From NCBI GenBank assembly GCA_963932465.1, contig OZ010791.1, positions 620,999,800-621,063,799 of the forward strand: 64,000 nucleotides of DNA. The letters run 5' to 3'. Each line of letters starts with the position of its first letter. Within the stretch, counting starts at the first letter, position 1. This DNA comes from Maratus speciosus (lineage: Eukaryota > Arthropoda > Arachnida > Araneae > Salticidae). This document shows, in pieces, positions 56,296 to 64,000 of the stretch. Position numbers and translations under genes: made by a program. A model generated the notes under the pieces. The model saw only the letters and a program-made list of their open reading frames with translations. It searched no databases and had not been told where the DNA came from.

Positions 56296-56301
56296 AATAA
56301 A
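56296..56301 (+). terminator. RWDD3: Candidate polyadenylation signal of RWDD3
   Basis: AATAAA lies 27 bp after the TAG stop. It is the first canonical hexamer downstream. The short 3' UTR is plausible, but AATAAA occurs by chance often in such AT-rich sequence. Confidence 0.5.
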
Positions 56302-57294
56302 ATTTATAGAATTCTTATAACCTTTCTTTATTTATCATAATAAAATTACACAACAAATAATATCTGAAATATTGAGGCCTTTTATATTCACCCATACATC
56401 CACCTATACATTTACAGTTTCTTTGATAATGCTGTTATATAATTTGAATACGTATCTCATTTTAAAACATATAATTTTAACAATTTGAAATGTTGGTTTC
56501 TTTTAATTTTTAGAATACTGCATATTTTAATATAAGTAAATAATGTGTGGCATGAACGTTTTCTTTTGCTAAAATAGTAATGATTAAATTTCACTCACTA
56601 GTCTCAATCAGGGGTATGCACAGAAATTGCGACATCCAGTACAGACATGAGATCATCCCTTTGCATGTCCTGTATATATGCATATACTTAATATGAAATT
56701 ACATGTCCCTCACAGAGCTCTTTTCAGCTTTGGGCCCTTTACAAATGTATCTTTTGTCTGTGCGCTCCAGCACACTGGTAGTGATAAGTGCCATACATAA
56801 AAAAAAGTTATGAATTTATGCATTAATCCAATAGCTTGCAATTATTTACAGAAGGGCTAGATTTAATGGGGTTTTCTTTTAAATTTATTTAATTGTTACG
56901 TAACATCATACTTTCCCATTAGTTTAACAATATTAAATCTATTAACCATTATTTATGTAATTAATAAAAATTTAATCAATTCAAAAACTTTATTTATCTT
57001 TCCAAACAACAATTTAAAATATCTATATTATGTTAATATTTCTAACTACTAAAATTTGATTCTAATATCTATTAAATAATTTATTTATCAGTGATTTCTA
57101 GATTGTTTACAAAAAGTTCTAAGTCTTTAATATTAACCTTTTAAAAATTCTTAAATATTCATTAAATTCATTGCAAAATATATTTATTCGATTTAAATAA
57201 TTATTTACTTTCAGCAGACAAAATTTCATCTATTTTGATGCAATAGATCGCAAGTAATCCTAATCTTAAGTTTTATTTATTTTTGCTTCTTTTA
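56302..57294. other. Spacer between RWDD3 and the CpG-richer block
   Basis: CAGGGGTATGCACAG near 56616 and CTGTGCGCTCCAGCACACTG near 56757 could be ends of a small hAT MITE, but the flanks agree poorly. The rest is AT-rich without a recognisable frame. Confidence 0.35.
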
Positions 57295-57397
57295 AATACG
57301 CGCGCCATCCATTTTAAGACGCACTGAAAATCGCCATGATTTCATTTCTTTACCGATGCAAAGAGACGCCATTTTTGCTCGGGGGAGCTGCGTTCTC

Positions 57398-57523
57398 ATG
57401 TTGAGTTCAGTGACTGCATGCTGGAATTGTTTTTGGGGAACACTGTTGGTTCTCTTAATTTTGAGCGTCCTTTTCGAAATATTCTACGGGGTTTTTCTCC
57501 CTCTCTTCAATTCTGGACGTTGA
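57398..57523 (+). CDS. Possible 41-residue hydrophobic micro-ORF in the CpG-richer block
   Basis: An ATG at 57398 opens a 41-codon frame ending TGA at 57521. The product has a short polar start, a central run of about 20 hydrophobic residues (TLLVLLILSVLFEIFYGVF) resembling a membrane helix, and a short tail. A shorter upstream ORF starts near 57339. It could be a uORF, a genuine small membrane peptide, or chance; no homology is recognised. Confidence 0.2.
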   Translation: MLSSVTACWNCFWGTLLVLLILSVLFEIFYGVFLPLFNSGR

Positions 57524-58291
57524 TGTGCGAACAAGCGTGCATCATCGCTCCAAGAAACAATAAATTTCTTTTATAATCGGTCCTTTGACTATATGGGTTG
57601 AAGGCCGATCACTTTTTAAATGCATTTAATTCTACATTTTTAGATTTCATTAATCTAATAAAATAAAAATTCTGTGTGAAAATAATTGGAGGATAATATA
57701 ATGAAGCTGGTGTGAAAAACGGCTAATGCTAATCCTGAGAACTTGTGAGAATCTGAACATTTCAAGTCAGCTCTTGGATTATATTCAGTGAAAACTAAGT
57801 GTTTTCAATTTGTTCTGGAAAGTATTCCTCTAGCTCGTCTGGCCTGGAAATGGTAACGTAAAATTACCTTTCAATTTACTGTGTCGTAAATATACCTTTG
57901 AGGAAGATTGAATGCAGCCACCTTTACATGCTGGCGAATTTTGAACGAATCAAAATGGATCCCTATCATTTAGGAATGAATATGGTGGCTTCGTAAAGAT
58001 GTGAAACTTTTCTGCGATAATAACGAACTGATGATCTCCATTTTAGCCATATTATCGGACGATCTCAAATTATCCATCAATTAAGCTTCTACTACTAATA
58101 GTCACTCTGATTTATATCAGATTTTTAGAAAGTGTTCTTGCCTACGATCCATTCACAAATTCTACGAATATAAATATCACCTGTTTAAAAGATGATATCT
58201 TGTTGCGATAGATCATGGACATCTTTATATAATTTAATACCTAATATATGTAGGGGTCTGCACAGTTCCTTTATTTTTATATGTTTACCAA

Positions 58292-58297
58292 AATAAA
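58292..58297 (+). terminator. Candidate polyadenylation signal with GT-rich downstream element
   Basis: AATAAA is followed 15-40 bp later by TTGTGTGTGTCATTTGTTTC, the usual arrangement for cleavage and polyadenylation. It would close a transcript of about 1 kb starting near 57.3 kb. Confidence 0.45.
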
Positions 58298-58474
58298 CAA
58301 TTGTTTAAGTTAATTGTGTGTGTCATTTGTTTCTTCCATGGGTCAGTTTAGTTTATATTATTTTCCTTTTCAGCATGAATTCAATTTAAGGCAACTTAAT
58401 TATTCTTTAGTATATTCAATCAACTTAATTCTTAATCTTCAGGTTGCCTAGTAAATAATCGCGATTTACGATCA

Positions 58475-58600
58475 CGGCCATACGTGGTGTCGGAATGGCA
58501 TTTTGGTTACCAGATTTTTCAATAGCATTTTTAATTGTAATTTTAAATTTATTTTTCTGGTAATCAATCTGCGATCCCGACATCGAACGTACAATATTAC
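58475..58600. repeat. Short inverted repeat
   Basis: ATACGTGGTGTCGG and GGTTACCAGA on the left are mirrored by TCTGGTAATC and CCGACATCGAACGTAC on the right, giving a roughly 120-bp palindromic unit. It may be a small MITE; no target duplication is evident. Confidence 0.55.
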
Positions 58601-60839
58601 ATTAATATTGCAAAGGAGCCAGACAGCTACATGCAGATGTTCAATTTAGTTGTGTAGACTGCAAAAGAAATAAAGATTACTGATTCACAAAGGACTTAAC
58701 ATGTACATGAAAAAGTATTTTAGCAGTGATGAAAATTTCATTTGGGTAGCAATAAAATATACATCGTTTTGAAAAAAAGACCTTTTAAAGGAAATAAAGA
58801 AAATAAATTTAGGAAATGTATTAATTTTGAATAATTTAATATATACAAATATATGATTTTTATCATAATGTTTTTAGATAAATTTTATAATGCTTCACTT
58901 AATTGCAAGAAGTATAAAATCATGCACCCTGTACAGTATGAACACAATACGTACAGTTTTGAAATAAGCAAAATCACCTTAACATAAAGCATAAGCTCAA
59001 AAAAATTATTTAAACTTATTTTGCTGATCACTGATAAATTATTATACAAATGTGAAAAGTTAGGTCCAAGATTTTTTTTAAAGTCATAATTTTCAGTGTT
59101 TTTGAAAAAGTCTTAGATGAGTGTGCTTCATTTTCGCAGTCTTCCGTGACAACACAAGTCATACAGGAGGACTGTAGTAAATATTCACATCTAACGACTT
59201 GGCAAAGTATTTAAAATTTTATTATGGAGAATTTTTTGTAACTAAGTCAGATAATTGGGAATCTACTGTATATAAATATGTTTTCAGAGGAGATTTTAAA
59301 TGATTTTATATTCACAGAGAGTGTGGATTATAGGATTAGTGGGTAGTTTACTGAATTAAGTGCTTATATGAGTATATATTAATCCAATTGTTTTTAAATT
59401 CTTCTGAAGGTCATTTATAAAATGATATTATAGAAGCAAAATGATGATTAAAAGTTTAGTTTTAGAATAAATGATTTCTGTAAAATCAAAACTGCCTGCT
59501 TTCGAGAAAGGGAGATAAATAATTAACATAAATGAAATTAAGAATTAAATGTATTGCAGTTAATGTCATTAACTAATCATGTAACTGGCATTACTTTATG
59601 CTATTTGAAAAGTATGAGAACTATATCGTGTTATTTTCAGATGAAAACAGAACTGTACTATAATACTCAGATGAGTTTGTTGGATAAGCGATCTAACCAA
59701 TTTCAAATTCTAAATGTTAAGATTTCAAAAAGAAAGAAAAATACTGACAGTAAAAATATGGAAAAGTCACTCTTTTAAAACATGTTGCAAAATATCAAAG
59801 GTAGAAAAATGGAAAAAATAAAATCTCAGTTCCTACCTCGGCTTTCAACATATGCTTAAAGTGATTCTTATCTCTGTGATATTAGACATCAACAAGAATA
59901 AAAAATAACTACATAAAATTTACATAATTTCTTTTTATTTTATAATTCTGGCACTGACAAAAACAAATTTCATTAAAAACATTCTTGCTATTTACATGAA
60001 TATCGGTAAAAGAAAAAAATGCAAACAGAACACATACATAAACTAAGTTTGATTCACTTTCAATCAATATTGTCTTAGTTGAAATTTTACTGGTGTAGTT
60101 TTAAATGAAAATTTGATTGTAGTTGTTATTCTGAAAATCATAATGAAACATATTACATTCAAATTGCTCTTTCTACTATAAACGAATTAAAAAGTACTAA
60201 ATCCGTCATTCATACAAACAATTAAGTACTGAAAACAAAAATTTCATATTTATTCTCTAACTAAATGACTAGTATATCACAATTTCCAAAAATATGTTTC
60301 AATTGAAGTAATTTTTCTGCTTACAAACTCCTTTTATATCTAAAATTCCATGATGGAAAACATTTTCATTTCACTCCTTACATTAAATGGACTGAATTTA
60401 TATACAGAGTTTTGCAAATTCTTGCAATAAAGAAAGAAGAGTTAATATACAGACAAATTTGCCAAAGAAATGAAGTTGCAATCCATTTATTCAAACAAAA
60501 AAATGTCTGAATCCAAATTTCTGTTCACAAGTTTAATAATAGTAATAAAGATATTTTAATGACATTTTCAGCAGACTTACTTTGTTATGTGAGAAGTGTG
60601 GTAACTTTATAGAAAATGTTGGAAGCACACAGTTATTCAGTTAGATAACATGTGTACTTGTTAGTTACAGCTAGATTCTAAAATATAGAACATCTAGCTT
60701 AATATTATTTAGAAGTAATCAAAGATACTTGTAGGAGGAGGGCAATTGCCCCACTTTAGATTTTAAAATTAACAAAATTTTCTTTTCTCCTGATGAGTTT
60801 TAAAAATATTTCTTCTCAAGTGACTTAAGGAATTAAACA
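58601..60839. other. AT-rich stretch, nothing recognised
   Basis: A lone Tigger-like end (TACAGTAGATTCCC inverted near 59256-59269) has no partner that I could find. The open frame at 59554-59778 is Lys/Asn-rich without a domain. Confidence 0.35.
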
Positions 60840-62320
60840 CTTAAAAAAAAAAAAAAAATCATGCGTTAAGCATAGATTATGAAACATTTTAAACACTCCC
60901 TGAATGCTTTAACGAAACTTTGTTATTTAGGGAAATAAGGTATATAAGATAACTAAGTAAACATTTTATAAAATGCATAAAAAAATTTTAAAAACTGTAT
61001 TCAGCAGTTACCGTCCATAGCCAAATATATATTGCAATTCTTTTGAACAGCCCTGTATTTGATCTGTAGGTTGATATATACATTATCAGGGATGTAGTGG
61101 AGGGTATACAGGGATATATGCCGTATACCCTTTGGTTCTCCAGAAAGCTATAGTATATATACACTAGAGTAACACTCTGCCTTGAGCGTATACCCTCTGC
61201 TTAGAAAGTATACCCTCTGTTTTTTTTTTTTTTTTACGACTACACCACTGTATACTATATAATGGGAAAATTTAGTTTAGAAAGAAAACACATAACAGGT
61301 TGAACTTTCTCTTTCAGCAATTTATACTAATAGATGGAAACATACTTGAATACTTTTGTACAGCCCTGTAGTTTACCTAGTATCTTTATTACACGCCACT
61401 ATTTAGCTAAAATTTAATTCAAACTAAAATACTCTTAAAACTACTAAAATCATATTTCCAGAAATTATCATCCATAGACGCCATGTATCCAATTTTTTGC
61501 GTGGCCCTGTATATCATTCTATCTATATTCTACAAACTTTTTGTAGTAAACTTAATTTCAGTTCAGCGTAAAAATGCATAACTCATTTAAAACCCACCGT
61601 TAAGCAATTTATGCTCATACTCAGTAACCCTTATGAATTCTTTTCTGTAGCCCTGTATATGAACTATAGCATTTATACACACATAGTATGCATAAATATA
61701 GTGAAACTCAAAAGTACATTACATATAATTAAAAATGCATTTTGAGCAATCATTGCTAATATACAGTAATTCGGATTCAATATAGTATCTGCAATCTTTT
61801 GTGTGTCCCTGTAAATGCTATGCACTTCGTATTATACATAAAATGACTTATACTAAAGCTCAGTGATGTATATCAGTTTCATTATATATGAAATGGTTAA
61901 CATAATTCAAATATGCCACAAACTATTCTTCCCCTATACCATTATGTAACGGAATTCTTTTGTGTGGCCCTGTAAATGAATAATCTTTGCACCGCATATT
62001 CCACAGAATGCACATTTTAGTGGACTTAGTAAAATTGATATACATTTATGATGTTTAAAAGAGTGTAACATCATTAAAAATCATTTTAAACGATTTTTTC
62101 CCATAGGCCGTAATGTAACGCAAAACTTTTGACTGTCCCTGTAAATGAACAAAACATGCTACAAACTTTATTAGTAATAGGGATCATGCTATGGTAGGGG
62201 TCACTAACATCCAAAAATTTCAGAACGATCCGAGTATATTTATGAGAGTTAGAGCGCAGACAGACAAACCAAAGTCAAACATTTTTCAACTTTGTTGGAA
62301 AGTGTTAAAAAAAGAACATT
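60840..62320. repeat. Inverted copy of the 15.9-18.4 kb tandem-unit repeat
   Basis: The segment runs from AAATCATGCGTTAAGCATAG to TTGTTGGAAAGTGTTAAAA in the opposite orientation to 15885-18390. The GAATTCTTTTGTGTGGCCCTG-type motif recurs near 61040, 61350, 61490, 61635, 61795, 61950 and 62125, at intervals of about 145-175 bp apart from the first. The first interval is widened by a MITE (61087-61241). Unlike the first copy it lacks the 16524-17472 and 17617-18020 insertions, and so shows the empty sites. Confidence 0.75.
61087..61241. mobile_element. hAT-type MITE with GTATACCCT repeats
   Basis: The start CAGGGATGTAGTGGAGGG and the inverse of the end CAGTGGTGTAGTCG are hAT-like inverted ends. 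Flanks TACATTAT and TATACTAT agree at six of eight positions. The interior repeats TATACCCTCTG/GAGGGTATAC. It is non-coding. Confidence 0.7.
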
Positions 62321-62449
62321 TTTTTTTTTTTTTGGGGGGGGGGGGGGGGGGGCACGGTAGAGGTTTAGTTTGTTATCCCAAACCCTATTAAAAGTGTTAC
62401 TAAAGAATTGTTTGCGAATTCCTTTTATGCACAGTTGATTAAAACCATG

Positions 62450-63337
62450 CCATCTAGAGTTTAATCTAGGAAAAAGGGATTTTTAGCTTTTTTGCTAATT
62501 GCAGTCAATAACTTCTAGCCAAATAAAAATAGCTTTAGCCAAGGGAAAAAAAAGTTTTATTTATACAAAATTTCTTTATACATGAGTATTATTTTTAGCT
62601 ATGCAATATACAAACAAATACATCACTCTGTAAGATTGACCCTTCGAGATTTGGCTGTATACCACACAGCAAATTCTTTTTTTAATAATGGAAATTCTTT
62701 ACAAAATTCCCCTTCCAAATTAATCATTAAGTTACTTAAAATCTTGATTGTCAGTTTGTTTCTCAACTCAGTTTTTGTTATATTCATGAAACTGAATCCC
62801 CCTTCACAGTCTGCTGTAGACAACAAAAGTGATGCTACAAATTCATACAAAGAAGTCACATTGGAAAACATGCCAGTAGTGCCATTTTTATAAAAAAAAA
62901 AAAACAATTAGCTAGTTTCATTACTTTACACGTTGTAGACAGAACCCGCATGAATTCAAGCCTGAAAAGTTTATACAACATGCATCTGGCGCATTGATGA
63001 TTCAAAGCTAGTGCACATCATATCATCTGCGACTTTCATTTTTGCCATATGCAGGAGTCGTGTCTGATGCAAATGATGTCATACTATTTGAAGACGCTTG
63101 CATAGAGAGCACGAGACAAATTTTGAAGTGTTGCCGCAGCGTGAATGCAATATGAGATTTTTTTTTTCCGTTTTTGTGCAACGGCAGCAAGTTTACGAAA
63201 TGCGGAACAACAAAATGGGAATGATATAGCATATTTCTTTGGCTGTCGCTATTTGGCTAATTCATTAAATGCTTTGGGGGCAAAAAGCACTTCCAATTAG
63301 CTTTTTGGCTAGCTTTAGATTAAACCCTATATCCCTG
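62450..63337 (-). mobile_element. hAT-derived element, internally deleted
   Basis: AGTTTAATCTA near 62457 and TAGATTAAACCCTATATCCCTG ending at 63337 are imperfect inverted ends, the right one closing in CCCTG as hAT elements do. AGCTTTTTTGCTAATTG and AATTAGCTTTTTGGCTAGCTT are subterminal and inverted. A minus-strand transposase C-terminus lies inside. The left limit is approximate and no target duplication was found. Confidence 0.65.
62623..62907 (-). pseudogene. hAT transposase C-terminal dimerisation domain
   Basis: The minus frame reads YEFVASLLLSTADCEGGFSFM, then NITKTELRNKLTIKILSNLM and ends after LKKEFAVWYTAKSRR. The (S)TADCExGFSxMNxIKTxLRNxL block is the hAT dimerisation signature. 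Sequences upstream on the minus strand (62908-63300) do not continue the catalytic domain, so it is a fragment. Confidence 0.85.
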
Positions 63338-64000
63338 CTTGTTTGCCTTGCTGTGTACTATCACTATTTTATTTTTTTGCAAGAGTTTACAGACACCTTG
63401 TATATAAATATTTTCAGAATGATACAGTTACGAAACTTTCTATATGGTGAAATTAATTCATTGTTATATTTAACAGAATATCACTGCTCATTCAAGTGAA
63501 GTTTAACATATTAACTGAAATGACACATTCTCAGCAATTTATAAGAAAAGAAAAAATTACACCAGGTACCAATTTTCTAGTTCTTTTACATTGCACAAAA
63601 ATTTAACTTTCTATATCTATACTACTATATATATATATCTATGTAGTACTTGCAGTTCATTCTTAAATGAGGCTCAAAATCTAAATGTAAAAATCTTTTA
63701 TTTGAAATGTGTCAAAGATTATTTGTATTAGTGTGCGTCAATATTTAGTGAAATTAGAAATGATAAAATTATGCTTCACACATGTCTTCTAATGGTAGCA
63801 TAGAATTAAAATATCAGGCATACAGATAACAAGAAACAGTTGTTATTATTCAGTTAGCATTCAACATGCATTTTTTTTTTTTTTAAAGCAAACTCAGAAC
63901 AAGTGTATTACATAATAGATTTTTAATTCTTTCTTTTTAAGAAATAAATAAAATGCAAAGACAATCAGTCTTATAAAATCAAAGAATCAAAAACCTTTTC
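63338..64000. other. AT-rich end of the window, nothing recognised
   Basis: No exon, RNA gene or transposon end was seen. An open frame at 63269-63499 overlaps the hAT end and lacks any domain. Confidence 0.35.

Larger units (their letters stand above)
57295..58320 (+). promoter_or_regulatory. CpG-richer block: candidate promoter plus first exon or non-coding transcript
   Basis: From TACGCGCGCCATCC at 57298 onward, CpG is dense compared with the rest of the window (about nine in the first 110 bp). CGCC(A)ATTTT-like motifs are present, and the block shows no similarity to other repeats here. It continues as non-simple sequence to an AATAAA at 58292-58297 followed by a GT-rich stretch, a credible polyadenylation site. 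An alternative reading is a first exon ending at CTGGAAATG|GTAACG near 57850. Either way a plus-strand transcription start near 57.3 kb is suggested. The strand is inferred from these signals only. Confidence 0.5.

Noticed and set aside
56616..56777. Possible hAT MITE with CAGGGGTATGCACAG start
   Set aside because: The ends pair only partly and the flanking 8-mers agree at half the positions.

Overview
This is a eukaryotic, strongly AT-rich, intron-dominated genomic window. GT-AG exon boundaries, kilobase introns, very many class II DNA transposons, (TA)n and homopolymer tracts and a tRNA-derived SINE fit an arthropod genome, plausibly a spider or other chelicerate. That assignment is an inference from composition and repeat style; nothing here fixes the species. 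Nothing bacterial (operons, ribosome binding sites, CRISPR) was seen.

Host genes. The one complete gene I could build is a five-exon, plus-strand homologue of RWDD3 (RSUME, an RWD-domain enhancer of sumoylation) spanning 26028-56269. Coding exons are 26028-26103, 27549-27836, 40480-40643, 45895-46001 and 56137-56269. Splice phases match at every junction, giving 768 nt and 255 residues. A two-finger C2H2 exon lies on the minus strand at 13746-13984 and looks like the last exon of a gene continuing rightwards on that strand. A CpG-richer block at 57.3-58.3 kb, just downstream of RWDD3, looks like a promoter with a first exon or a single-exon non-coding transcript.

Repeats, left to right. 0-8.4 kb: Penelope-like GIY-YIG fragment, pogo-type MITEs and a fold-back Tc1 element. 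8.4-11.8 kb: a nearly complete, broken piggyBac flanked by TTAA and split by a hAT element. 12.5-18.4 kb: (TA)n, tandem duplications, the zinc-finger exon, and a tandem-unit repeat invaded by two elements. 19.8-24.2 kb: a large inverted repeat, then a hAT with arrays of 12-bp palindromes nested in another TIR element. 26.9-40.4 kb (RWDD3 introns 1-2): small TIR elements and a pogo/Tigger transposase cut by a 3.7-kb hAT, which itself contains a TIR element carrying a 1.2-kb minisatellite. 41-56 kb: perfect hairpins, fold-back MITEs, a SINE and several hAT elements with target duplications. 58-64 kb: an inverted copy of the 15.9-18.4 kb repeat and a hAT remnant.

How it fits together: RWDD3 is a small conserved gene whose introns (about 1.4, 12.6, 5.3 and 10.1 kb) have been a landing zone for DNA transposons. 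Target-site duplications and in-frame re-joining across insertions give a readable order of events for several nests. No autonomous intact transposase was found; all transposase remnants carry stops, frameshifts or truncations.
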